A stretch of 9,170 bases of DNA from Anaerolineae bacterium (GTDB lineage Bacteria; Chloroflexota; Anaerolineae; Promineifilales; Promineifilaceae): contig JANQSK010001230.1 in NCBI GenBank assembly GCA_028284105.1, positions 1 to 9,170 on the forward strand. The letters run 5' to 3'. Of the stretch, positions 1 to 6,470 are shown piece by piece; the stretch's first letter is position 1; each line of letters opens with the position of its first letter. The position numbers were made by a program, and so were the translations under genes. Below the pieces are notes generated by a model. The model saw only the letters and a list, made by a program, of their open reading frames with translations, ran no database searches and was not told the DNA's origin.

Positions 1-658
1 GGAAGAGACCTAGCTGTTTACCCAAGCGACGGTGATCACGGGCTTTGGCTTCTTCGAGGCGCTTGAGATGATCTTCAAGCTCCATGCGATTGTGCCAAGC
101 CGTTCCATAAATGCGCTGAAGCTGTGGTTTGTTTTCATCCCCGCGCCAATAGGCCCCGCTTGTTCTGAGCAGTTTTACGGCGTTGGCTTTGACCTTTTTT
201 GTAAAGGCCACGTGGGGACCACGACACAGGTCAACAAATTCTCGCTGTGTATAAATGCCAACTTCCGTTGCTGGTTCAGAAACGGGATTCCCGTTTTCAT
301 CTTCCTTGCCGGCTGCCAAATCTTGGATGAGCTCCACTTTGTAGGGTTGATCTTTAAAAAATTCAAGCGCTTCTTCAACCGACATGCTTGACTTTTCAAA
401 CTTCGCATTGCTTTTGAGCAGCTTTTTCATGCGGGCTTCGATCTTTTCAAGCTCTTCAGGTGAAAATGTAATGGGTTTACCATCTTCATTTTTCCCTAAA
501 TCGAAATCGTAGTAGAAGCCATCTTCAATAGGTGGGCCAATGGCTAGCTTGGCATTGGGATGAAATTCTAAAACTGCTTCAGCTAAAACGTGTGAAGCGG
601 AGTGTCTTATTTTGTAGAGTTCTGATTCCTCGTAAGGAATGTTTTGTTCCTCGGACAT
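1..658 (-). CDS. thrS: Threonyl-tRNA synthetase, N-terminal part (cut by window edge)
   Basis: ThrRS charges tRNA-Thr with threonine in the cytoplasm. The reading frame is open from ATG at 658-656 to the left edge, giving about 219 residues; the class II catalytic core lies outside the window. The protein starts directly with the second (editing) domain: residues 18-26 read RHSASHVLA, holding the HxxxH editing motif (H19, H23), followed by GPPIEDGFYYDF (about 41-52) and DLCRGPH, the Cys/His half of the editing site. The visible part ends at EEAKARDHRRLGKQLGLF, the linker before the catalytic domain. The N-terminal TGS domain of the E. coli-type enzyme (about 60 residues) is absent, as in other short ThrRS forms. 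A purine-rich site AGAGGT sits only 3 nt before ATG; an in-frame TTG six codons upstream has no better site, so ATG is preferred. The T-box leader upstream supports the identification. Confidence 0.95.
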   Translation of the reverse strand, partial: MSEEQNIPYEESELYKIRHSASHVLAEAVLEFHPNAKLAIGPPIEDGFYYDFDLGKNEDGKPITFSPEELEKIEARMKKLLKSNAKFEKSSMSVEEALEFFKDQPYKVELIQDLAAGKEDENGNPVSEPATEVGIYTQREFVDLCRGPHVAFTKKVKANAVKLLRTSGAYWRGDENKPQLQRIYGTAWHNRMELEDHLKRLEEAKARDHRRLGKQLGLF

Positions 659-997
659 GTTACCTCTGATATTCAATATGCTTAAACAAAAAATGCGCCA
701 TCGCCTCAATTGAGGCGATGGCGCATCGCGGTTCCACTCAAATTTAGCAACTAGCTTTTGACTAATTGCCCTTGTATACGGCCGTTAACGGGGCCAGCCG
801 GGCTTCTTATTAAGAAAGGCAGACCTTGTTGTCTGCCTCCAAGGCAAACGACTTGGTTTGCCTTTCCTGTTCAGAGAACCACTCTTGGGGGGTATTCGTT
901 ACACTCTTTCTTGCGGGGGTTTCCAGCCAATGACCCTAAAATTCAACCAATTTCCGCTCTCTTGAAGTGATTGTGCAACTACTCGTCCCAATCTGCG
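659..997 (-). promoter_or_regulatory. T-box riboswitch leader of thrS
   Basis: This minus-strand 5' leader reads uncharged tRNA and controls thrS by antitermination. Read on the minus strand it begins TTGGGACGAGTAG (991-979), the usual stem I start with the AGTA motif. The TTGGG pairs with CCCAA on the 3' side of stem I. Just before that 3' strand is GAATACC, where ACC (893-891), a Thr codon, is the likely specifier; this assignment is by position and by the downstream gene. Two perfect hairpins follow: 9-bp arms at 841-849/856-864 and 8-bp arms at 817-824/831-838. The T-box itself, TGAGTGGAACCGCG (740-727), matches the family core GTGGNACCGCG, and a terminator follows directly. About 339 nt is normal for the class. 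Confidence 0.9.
688..726 (-). terminator. Intrinsic terminator of the thrS T-box leader
   Basis: A perfect 34-nt palindrome (693-726; 17-nt arms starting ATGCGCCATC) is followed on the minus strand by six T (693-688). It starts directly after the T-box sequence, as expected for the terminator that competes with the antiterminator. About 30 nt separate it from the thrS start codon. Confidence 0.92.
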
Positions 998-1003
998 TAT
1001 TAG

Positions 1004-1032
1004 ATAATATGATAATGTCACTTCATTATAAA
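1004..1032 (-). promoter_or_regulatory. Probable promoter of the thrS leader
   Basis: On the minus strand TTTATA (1032-1027, 4 of 6 to consensus) and TATTAT (1009-1004, 5 of 6) are 17 bp apart. Transcription would start near 997, a few bases before the stem I sequence. It diverges from the sigma-factor operon and lies upstream of that operon's proposed start. Confidence 0.5.
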
Positions 1033-1124
1033 ATCGGCCTTTCAGATGTCAAGGGCAATTCGAGTAACAAGCCAAAAACGAACCCGGCTCGCCAAATTTC
1101 GGCGTCCCGTTCTGAAACTTCTTC

Positions 1125-1133
1125 TGATATACT
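1125..1133 (+). promoter_or_regulatory. Candidate extended -10 promoter of the sigma operon
   Basis: TGATATACT contains the extended -10 TG and TATACT (1128-1133, 5 of 6 to consensus). There is no convincing -35 box, but an extended -10 can do without one. A start near 1140 would give a leader of about 25 nt before the TTG at 1165. ECF operons are often autoregulated, but I do not see a recognisable ECF promoter. Confidence 0.3.
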
Positions 1134-1164
1134 GCGTAAAGGTAAACGTCAGGAGAGACGACAA

Positions 1165-1746
1165 TTGAACGAGGAATCGGTGTGGCTTGAGCAGGCACGT
1201 CAAGGAGACAAGTCTGCATTTGGAAAAATAATAGAAGCGTACCAATCGCCAGTCTTCAATTTGGCGTATCGCATGCTGAACAATGCCAATGAGGCAGAAG
1301 AAGCGGCGCAGGAAGCATTTATCCGTGCCTATACACGGCTCGATAGCTATAACCCCGCACATAAGTTTAGCACTTGGTTGCTTTCTATTACATCAAACTA
1401 TTGTATCGATTTGATTCGTAAGCGACGCGCAGTTTTGTTGTCAATTGACGAACCGTTGCCTCCTCATCCTGCTTTGATGTCAGACCGGACAGCTAGTCCA
1501 GAGTCACAAGCAGTTCAAGGTGAGCAAGAACAAATGGTTCAGCGTCTTTTACAGGAGTTACCAGAAGATTACCGACAAGCTGTTGTTTTACGCTATTGGT
1601 ATGAACTGTCATATGAAGAAATCGCCGAAATGATGGAAACGAGCGTGAGCGCGATTAAGTCTCGCCTCTTCCGCGCCAGAAAACAGCTTGCAGAAGTTGG
1701 CATGGCTATGAATATTGAACCTTCATATGAGGCTTCACACAGTTAA
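1165..1746 (+). CDS. ECF-type RNA polymerase sigma factor (RpoE/SigW-like)
   Basis: This sigma-70 family protein of the ECF group (193 aa) binds core RNA polymerase and directs it to a small regulon. Region 2 covers about residues 11-80, with the typical ends QARQGDKSAF and WLLSITSNYCIDLIRKRR. Region 4 covers about 126-175, with LPEDYRQAVVLRYWYELSY, a helix-turn-helix around EEIAEMMETSVSAIKSRL, and RARKQL. A linker rich in Pro and Ser lies between. The frame is open back to 967, but I choose TTG at 1165: AGGAG (1151-1155) lies 9 nt upstream, the resulting N-terminus (M-NEESVWLEQARQGD) fits ECF factors, and the 66 extra residues are basic/polar without family similarity and would overlap the thrS promoter. 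The next gene, 14 bp downstream, is its likely anti-sigma factor. Confidence 0.9.
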   Translation: MNEESVWLEQARQGDKSAFGKIIEAYQSPVFNLAYRMLNNANEAEEAAQEAFIRAYTRLDSYNPAHKFSTWLLSITSNYCIDLIRKRRAVLLSIDEPLPPHPALMSDRTASPESQAVQGEQEQMVQRLLQELPEDYRQAVVLRYWYELSYEEIAEMMETSVSAIKSRLFRARKQLAEVGMAMNIEPSYEASHS

Positions 1747-1760
1747 TTAAGGATTTTGTA

Positions 1761-2306
1761 ATGGAGTTAGAAGATCGCATTTACGCACTGATGATGGATG
1801 CTCTTGACGGGGAGCTAACGCCTGATGAACAGACAGAGCTCAATGCCCATCTCGAAGCACGCCCTTCTTATAAAGCTGAGTGGCTAGCGATGCAGTCGGT
1901 TGACCAATTGTTGCGTCAATCCCCGACAATTGCACCTGCAGCTGACTTTGCTCAACGCACGATTGCCCGCTTGCCGAACCAGCAAGTTCGCATTTGGGTC
2001 ATATCGGCCGTTTATATTTCTCTGTTAATCACAGGGATACTCCCACTTGTATTAGGTTTATGGGTGTTTAGCCAACTTGGAGACGAGTTGATTGAACCCG
2101 CATTTATTGAAATGGCGCTTCAATCTTTAGCTGAAGGCTATCAGGTCGCCCTTGCCGTATCACGTGCAATGGTTAGCGCTATGGGTGAATTAGTTATTCA
2201 ACAACCTGTTTTGTTAGGTTGGTTGCTTGTTTTAGGCGGAATCGCTTCACTTTGGGGTGGCATTTATCGACAATTGGTTACCCAAACACAACCACTTTCT
2301 GCCTGA
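1761..2306 (+). CDS. Membrane anti-sigma factor-like protein without the zinc cysteines
   Basis: The position right after an ECF sigma gene and the architecture suggest an anti-sigma factor (181 aa) that holds the sigma factor at the membrane. The N-terminal cytoplasmic domain (about 1-52) follows the usual anti-sigma pattern: a LDGELTPDEQTELNAHLEARPSYKAEW stretch, abbreviated here as LDGELTPDEQ at 15-24 and H30. The HxxxCxxC zinc motif is broken: H30 remains, but R34 and Y37 stand where the cysteines would be. Membrane segments follow at about 78-103 and 149-169, with a loop between them. AAGGA (1749-1753) lies 7 nt before ATG. The stop codon overlaps the ribosome site of the next gene, which suggests coupled expression. 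Many ECF anti-sigma domains lack zinc, so the loss need not mean loss of function. The sigma binding itself is inferred from context. Confidence 0.72.
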   Translation: MELEDRIYALMMDALDGELTPDEQTELNAHLEARPSYKAEWLAMQSVDQLLRQSPTIAPAADFAQRTIARLPNQQVRIWVISAVYISLLITGILPLVLGLWVFSQLGDELIEPAFIEMALQSLAEGYQVALAVSRAMVSAMGELVIQQPVLLGWLLVLGGIASLWGGIYRQLVTQTQPLSA

Positions 2307-2315
2307 GGTATATGA

Positions 2316-3341
2316 ATGTATAGGAAACTGTTTTTTATTATTGGGATGCTCGCTTTGCTTGTGCCGACAGGTGCTGTCTTGGCGCAGAGTAACACTGGCC
2401 GTCAAATTGATGACACTGTACCCAATGATATAACGCTTGTAAATGAAAATGTGGTTGTATCGGAATCAGGGCGAGTCAATGGGAACGTGACTGTTCTCAA
2501 CGGGAATGCCGTGATTGATGGTACAGTCACTGAAGATTTAATCGTGTTTAATGGTAACATCACCTTAAGTGAAACGGCCGTTATTCGCGGAGAATGTGTG
2601 GCCTTAAATGGCACAATCAGTGGTGAAGGCCGCTCAGGTAGCTGCCAAGATATCGATGAGATTCCAGTCATCAATGGCTTGTTCAACTCAGCAGAAGCGC
2701 CACCAATTCCCGAATTTAATGACGTGGGAATCAGCCCCAGCTTGGCACGATTGCTCGGCGCGATTGGCTTAACCTTTGCAATGGGTGTTGTAGCGATTGG
2801 CTTTCAGGCTCTGGCACCAATTCCGACGCAACGGATTGAAGATGCAATGCGAGAACGGCCGTTTGCTTCTACAGCAGTAGGTGTGCTCTCGTTTGGTGCC
2901 GTTCCATTTATCAATGTTCTCTTGCTGATGATATCAATCCCGTTGGTCATCGTTTGTGTGGGTATTTTGGGATTCCCGATTGTGATTGGCTTGACATTGG
3001 CGTTCATAGGCGCAGGCTTTTGGGCTTGGGTTCTTTGGGGCAAGATGCTCGCCGATTGGGTTTCTCAACGATTTAACTTAGAACTAAACCGCACCGTTAT
3101 GGTTGCACTCGGAACGGCCGTAATTACGTTTGCACTGTCATTCATCGCCTTTTCAGGACCAGGATGGATGTTAGCGGTATTCCTTATCACGTTGATTCCT
3201 GTAGCTTGGGGTATGGGTGCAACTGCACTGACACGATTTGGAACACGAGAATTTCCATATTACGAACTTGCAGTACCATCTCCAGATAAAGAAAAAGTCT
3301 TGGCCGTCTTAGACACATTGCCAGACGACCAAGACCAATAA
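2316..3341 (+). CDS. Exported bactofilin-like (polymer-forming) repeat protein with multi-pass membrane domain
   Basis: The 341-aa protein starts with a signal peptide (hydrophobic core 5-20, likely cleavage after VLA, residue 23). Residues about 42-105 form short beta-helix-type repeats rich in V/I, N and G (VNGNVTVLNGNAVIDGTV, DLIVFNGNITL, VALNGTISGEG), like the polymer-forming/bactofilin fold. C94 and C110 could pair outside the membrane. The C-terminal half has about five hydrophobic segments (about 143-167, 187-208, 208-237, 263-281, 284-305) and an acidic tail. Its ribosome site GAGGT (2305-2309) overlaps the stop of the preceding gene, so the two are probably translated together. Members of this sigma/anti-sigma neighbourhood are usually envelope-related, so an envelope or scaffold role under control of this sigma factor is plausible but not shown by the sequence. 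Confidence 0.75.
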   Translation: MYRKLFFIIGMLALLVPTGAVLAQSNTGRQIDDTVPNDITLVNENVVVSESGRVNGNVTVLNGNAVIDGTVTEDLIVFNGNITLSETAVIRGECVALNGTISGEGRSGSCQDIDEIPVINGLFNSAEAPPIPEFNDVGISPSLARLLGAIGLTFAMGVVAIGFQALAPIPTQRIEDAMRERPFASTAVGVLSFGAVPFINVLLLMISIPLVIVCVGILGFPIVIGLTLAFIGAGFWAWVLWGKMLADWVSQRFNLELNRTVMVALGTAVITFALSFIAFSGPGWMLAVFLITLIPVAWGMGATALTRFGTREFPYYELAVPSPDKEKVLAVLDTLPDDQDQ

Positions 3342-3371
3342 TTAGCCTCTTCCTCTCTTCCCCTCTCAACT

Positions 3372-3413
3372 TGGGCCTGCTTCAGACTACTCGAAGCAGG
3401 CCCATTTTTATTT
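3372..3413 (+). terminator. Terminator of the sigma/anti-sigma/bactofilin operon
   Basis: Perfect 12-bp arms TGGGCCTGCTTC (3372-3383) and GAAGCAGGCCCA (3393-3404) with a 9-nt loop are followed by TTTTTATTT. The T tract is only on the plus strand, but the hairpin also lies just past the stop of the convergent minus-strand gene and may serve it partly. Confidence 0.9.
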
Positions 3414-4113
3414 AGAGTGCTTCATCAAATGAATCAAACTTTGAGCCTTTACCATCTAGCTTGTTTGCAAATTGACCATAGAGATGGCCTAAAACGGCTG
3501 ATTGATAAGGTGCAACAACAAGCGCGATTAACCAGCCAATACATGGAATCGACCCGACCACAGAAAACACAAGACTAATACCAAAGGGAATAATGGCTAA
3601 GATAAACGCATCTCCGACATTTTCCTGAATTAATTGGATGATTTCACCGAAACGGAAGCAAGCTGCCAGTTCATTGGTGCGGACATATTGAATGGTGATA
3701 AATGGCGTGATGAATAATAATGCTAACCCCATTATGGCACCTACACACATGACAATGCCCCAAGTTGCAAAGATACCAACAACAGCGGCTTCTTCACTTA
3801 CCTCACTCAAGCCACCAAATCCAATGGTTGCAATGAAGGCGATGATAAACAAAATGATAAATGGTGCACTATAGACAAGCGTAGCGATAACGATGGAAAA
3901 TCCGTCTTTAAAAAGCTGACCCCAATCATCCCAATCAGCCAATGGATGTTCTTTTCCATCCATCACATTACGTGTTGTGGCAGCGACCCATCCAGGTATC
4001 AACACAATGGGTATGACAAAAATAGAAGCAATGGCAACCAAGACACCAATGCCAATTTTCCCTACCCACTTCTCATCTTCAAAAACATAGGTAAACGATT
4101 TTGCAATATCCAT
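3412..4113 (-). CDS. DUF4013-type integral membrane protein
   Basis: The protein (233 aa) resembles the DUF4013 family, which has no established function. The N-terminus MDIAKSFTYVFEDEKWVGKI is typical, followed by a first membrane helix (about 20-44) and the loop GWVAATTRNVMDGKEHPLAD with WDDWGQLFKDG, which is a family hallmark. Further membrane segments lie at about 72-99, 111-138, 168-190 and 192-212. The tail is short and polar. I choose ATG at 4113: AGGAGA (4126-4121) is 7 nt upstream, whereas the adjacent in-frame TTG at 4116 would be only 4 nt away. The gene stands alone, convergent with the sigma operon and divergent from fmt. A small upstream RNA with its own terminator may sit in front of it. 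Confidence 0.8.
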   Translation of the reverse strand: MDIAKSFTYVFEDEKWVGKIGIGVLVAIASIFVIPIVLIPGWVAATTRNVMDGKEHPLADWDDWGQLFKDGFSIVIATLVYSAPFIILFIIAFIATIGFGGLSEVSEEAAVVGIFATWGIVMCVGAIMGLALLFITPFITIQYVRTNELAACFRFGEIIQLIQENVGDAFILAIIPFGISLVFSVVGSIPCIGWLIALVVAPYQSAVLGHLYGQFANKLDGKGSKFDSFDEAL

Positions 4114-4175
4114 CAAAAAATCTCCTGTGGTTCCATTTGAACAAACAACTTTCCTTCGCGAATAGATGTGAGATT

Positions 4176-4184
4176 ATTGTATCA
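4176..4184 (-). promoter_or_regulatory. Candidate promoter of the DUF4013 gene
   Basis: On the minus strand TGATACAAT gives an extended -10 (TG plus TACAAT, 5 of 6). A perfect TTGACA lies only 8 bp upstream of that -10, too close to be its -35. The leader to ATG at 4113 would be about 55 nt. Confidence 0.35.
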
Positions 4185-4215
4185 ACTTATGTCAAGATTG
4201 GGGAACAGTGGGTGG

Positions 4216-4255
4216 AAATAAAAAAGAGGCGCATTTTTGGGAGAAATGCGCCTCT
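4216..4255 (-). terminator. Intrinsic terminator on the minus strand
   Basis: Perfect 12-bp arms AGAGGCGCATTT (4225-4236) and AAATGCGCCTCT (4244-4255) with a 7-nt loop are followed on the minus strand by a T-rich run (CTTTTTTATTT). The plus strand has no T run. No gene ends here on the minus strand, so the terminator must end either a small RNA or an attenuated leader of the DUF4013 gene. Confidence 0.85.
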
Positions 4256-4404
4256 ACAAGCTAGTGAGCACCTTGGAAACAAGTGAATGTCTTAGAGTTT
4301 TATTGAAAATCCAAGCTCGAAAAATTCAGCTCGTTCTTCGGTTACTATAGAATAATGGTCACTGATCTTTACGTCAAGATGCAAAATTAATTTGCGAACC
4401 ACCA
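4216..4404 (-). ncRNA. Candidate small structured RNA or attenuator leader
   Basis: This stretch has its own promoter (4439-4411) and its own terminator (4255-4216), which together define a transcript of about 190 nt. It contains two adjoining hairpins, GCAAA/TTTGC at 4381-4395 and ATCTT/AAGAT at 4365-4380. A larger stem pairs TTGGA (4273-4277) with TCCAA (4310-4314) and GAGC (4266-4269) with GCTC (4315-4318), around a 3-nt bulge. I do not recognise the RNA. It does not look like the long rod of 6S RNA and has no SRP RNA loop. It could be an independent small RNA, or a leader whose terminator attenuates the DUF4013 gene starting about 100 nt downstream. A 37-codon frame (4405-4292, TTG start) exists but lacks a ribosome site. 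Confidence 0.45.
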
Positions 4405-4410
4405 ATGCCC

Positions 4411-4439
4411 ATTTTAAAGCGCAATCCCTATTTCGTCAA
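4411..4439 (-). promoter_or_regulatory. Strong minus-strand promoter upstream of the candidate RNA
   Basis: TTGACG (4439-4434, 5 of 6) and TAAAAT (4416-4411, 5 of 6) are separated by exactly 17 bp. Transcription would start near 4404. It faces away from fmt, whose start codon is at 4478. Confidence 0.6.
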
Positions 4440-4442
4440 TGT

Positions 4443-4471
4443 TTGCAAGGGTGATGCTCGGGGGTTAGAAT
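4443..4471 (+). promoter_or_regulatory. Candidate promoter of fmt
   Basis: TTGCAA (4443-4448, 4 of 6) and TAGAAT (4466-4471, 5 of 6) are 17 bp apart. The predicted start falls about at the ATG of fmt (4478), which would give a leaderless or nearly leaderless message. This is consistent with the lack of a well-placed ribosome site; the G run at 4460-4464 is 13 nt from ATG. Confidence 0.35.
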
Positions 4472-4477
4472 GCTTTT

Positions 4478-5416
4478 ATGGTAAGAACGGTTTTTATGGG
4501 AACGCCTGAGTTTGCTGTTCCCTGTTTAGAAGCATTAATTGAAACACAAAAGGTTGTAGGTGTTGTGACGCAGCCGGATAGGCCCGCCGGAAGAGGGCGA
4601 CAGTTACGGCCGTCTCCGGTCAAAATCGCTGCATTAGAAGCCAAGCTCCCTATATTTCAGCCTGAATCGTTAAAAAAAGAGATTGATTCAGCCCAAATAA
4701 GGGCATGGGAGCCTGAACTAATTGTTGTGGTTGCTTTTGGTCAAATATTGCGCCCGCACGTGCTTGATTTACCCCAGCACGGCTGCCTTAATGTGCATGC
4801 TTCCATATTGCCTCGATGGCGTGGTGCATCACCCATTCAACATGCTATCTTATCGGGTGATGCTGAAACGGGCGTGACGCTGATGAAGATGGATGTCGGG
4901 TTGGATACGGGTCCAATGTATGTCAAGGCAACGATTCCAGTTGAAGGAGATGAAACGGCCGCTTCTTTGCATGATAAATTGGCTGATTTAGGAGCTGAAC
5001 TTTTGCGCACTAAATTAGATGATATCGTGAACGGCCGTATCGCTGCTGAATTCCAAAATGATGAGCTGTCAACGTATGCGCCGCTCATTAAAAAATCCGA
5101 CGGTGAAGTTGATTGGACCCAATCCTGTGAACAAATTGATCGCCGCATTCGAGCCATGACCCCGTGGCCTAGTGCCAAAACAAGCTGGAAAAAAAAGCCA
5201 CTTAAAATCATTGATGCAAAACCCACAACAATTGATACAAGCCAAAAACAGGCAGGGCTGGTTATAAATGTGGGAGAAACGGCCGTTGTGTGTACCTCAA
5301 CAACCGGTTTACAATTAAATGAAATTCAGCTTTCTGGAAAGAAAGCGATGAAAACCAACGACTTTTTACGGGGACACTCAGATTTCATTGGCGCTACCCT
5401 AGGAACTAATCTATGA
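4478..5416 (+). CDS. fmt: Methionyl-tRNA formyltransferase
   Basis: Fmt transfers a formyl group from 10-formyltetrahydrofolate to initiator Met-tRNA in the cytoplasm. The 312-aa length is normal. The N-terminal formyltransferase domain starts MVRTVFMGTPEFAVP and has TQPDRPAGRGRQL. The catalytic triad is visible: N105 and H107 in CLNVHASILPRWRGASP, and D143 in MDVGLDTGPM. The C-terminal tRNA-binding domain (about 205-312) includes RAMTPWPSAKTSW and LKIIDAKP. The start fits the family N-terminus. Its stop overlaps the next start by 4 bp (ATGA), so the downstream gene is probably translationally coupled. The deformylase gene often found beside fmt is not in this window. Three exact ACGGCCGT copies lie within the gene. 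Confidence 0.97.
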   Translation: MVRTVFMGTPEFAVPCLEALIETQKVVGVVTQPDRPAGRGRQLRPSPVKIAALEAKLPIFQPESLKKEIDSAQIRAWEPELIVVVAFGQILRPHVLDLPQHGCLNVHASILPRWRGASPIQHAILSGDAETGVTLMKMDVGLDTGPMYVKATIPVEGDETAASLHDKLADLGAELLRTKLDDIVNGRIAAEFQNDELSTYAPLIKKSDGEVDWTQSCEQIDRRIRAMTPWPSAKTSWKKKPLKIIDAKPTTIDTSQKQAGLVINVGETAVVCTSTTGLQLNEIQLSGKKAMKTNDFLRGHSDFIGATLGTNL

Positions 5417-6453
5417 AAATACTCGTTTACGGAGCTGGTGCAATCGGTGGCTACATAGGAGCCCGCCTATCCCAAAATGGGCAGGATGTTACCCTCGTTG
5501 TCCGTGAAGTTAACGCTGAAGCCATTAATGCGTATGGATTAACTGTCATTGAAAAGGGAAGTGAGACTGTCGCGCATCCCAATACAGTGAGTTCTATCCC
5601 TCAAGCATTTAGTAACAACGAAGAATACGATCTAATCATTTTAGGGATGAAATCGTATGATCTGTTTTCTGCACTCGATCCACTGATTGCATTTTGTCCA
5701 AACCCCAAACAAATTTTAACAACTCAAAATGGGATTGGTATCGAAAACAAGCTTGTTGAACAGTTTGGCCCTGACAAAATTATTGCAGGATCGGTGACAT
5801 TACCAATTAGTAAAGAAACATCAAGCCGCCTAAAAGTAGAGAAAGAAGGTGGTTTAGCCTTAGCCCCAACAACCCCAAAACAGTCAATAAAAGAGTGGGC
5901 TAGACTGTTTAAAAAATCCAATATTTCAACCAGCAGTTTTAAGAACTTTGAGTCAATGAAGTGGTCAAAAGCGTTACTCAATATTGTGGGCAATGCTTCC
6001 TCAGCAATACTCAACCGATCCCCTAAAGCTATCTACAATTCGGAAATTATGTTTGATCTTGAGATTCGAATGCTGAAAGAGATGCTTAAAGTGATGGAAG
6101 CTAAAAAATTATCGGTTGTTGACTTGCCAGGATACCCTGCTAAAAACCTCTCCTTTGGTGTGCGTCGGATGCCTCGTGGATTGCTTAAACCCATTTTGAG
6201 CAATGTCGTGTCAAACGGCCGTGGGGACAAAATGCCCTCTTTCCACATTGATCTCAATCAAGGCAAAGGCAAAAGTGAAGTGCTTTATCATAATGCCGCT
6301 ATTGCAAAAGCTGGTCAAAAGCTTAATATATCAACACCGGTGAATGCCGCTCTGGCATCCGTGTTGATAAAAATTATTCGCCAAGAATTAGATTGGCGAG
6401 AGTTTAATGGACGCCCCAAACGTCTATTAGCAGAAGTGAAGAAGTTTGAATAA
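5413..6453 (+). CDS. panE: Ketopantoate reductase family protein (2-dehydropantoate 2-reductase-like)
   Basis: The family reduces ketopantoate to pantoate with NADPH in the pantothenate/CoA pathway. The 346-aa protein opens with the Rossmann motif GAGAIGGYIGARL (7-19). QNGIGIENKL (105-114) contains the conserved Asn (N106). MKWSKALLN places the catalytic Lys at K186 (W-x-K pattern). The C-terminal helical domain carries DKMPSFHIDLNQGKGKSE, with E289 at the position of the substrate-binding Glu. It is somewhat longer than E. coli PanE (303 aa), mainly between residues about 220 and 275 (YPAKNLSFGVRRMPRG and around). Because PanE-like paralogues with other substrates exist, the exact substrate is uncertain. 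It is coupled to fmt by a 4-bp overlap. The hairpin array begins 17 bp after its stop. Confidence 0.82.
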   Translation: MKILVYGAGAIGGYIGARLSQNGQDVTLVVREVNAEAINAYGLTVIEKGSETVAHPNTVSSIPQAFSNNEEYDLIILGMKSYDLFSALDPLIAFCPNPKQILTTQNGIGIENKLVEQFGPDKIIAGSVTLPISKETSSRLKVEKEGGLALAPTTPKQSIKEWARLFKKSNISTSSFKNFESMKWSKALLNIVGNASSAILNRSPKAIYNSEIMFDLEIRMLKEMLKVMEAKKLSVVDLPGYPAKNLSFGVRRMPRGLLKPILSNVVSNGRGDKMPSFHIDLNQGKGKSEVLYHNAAIAKAGQKLNISTPVNAALASVLIKIIRQELDWREFNGRPKRLLAEVKKFE

Positions 6454-6470
6454 GTCATTTTGACTTTAGT

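Noticed and set aside
32..408. Plus- and minus-strand small frames overlapping the left end
   Set aside because: They are other-frame readings of thrS, whose own frame translates cleanly with all editing-domain motifs.
967..1164. N-terminal extension of the sigma factor from the upstream start at 967
   Set aside because: The 66 extra residues have no family similarity, overlap the thrS promoter and leader start, and have no ribosome site, whereas TTG at 1165 has AGGAG 9 nt upstream and gives a normal ECF length.
4216..4404. 6S RNA
   Set aside because: The length fits, but I see separate small hairpins instead of one long rod with a central bubble, and the ends do not pair.
4292..4405. 37-codon minus-strand gene starting at TTG
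   Set aside because: The residue composition looks protein-like, but the start lies at the predicted transcription start, there is no ribosome site, and an RNA explanation accounts better for the promoter/terminator pair.
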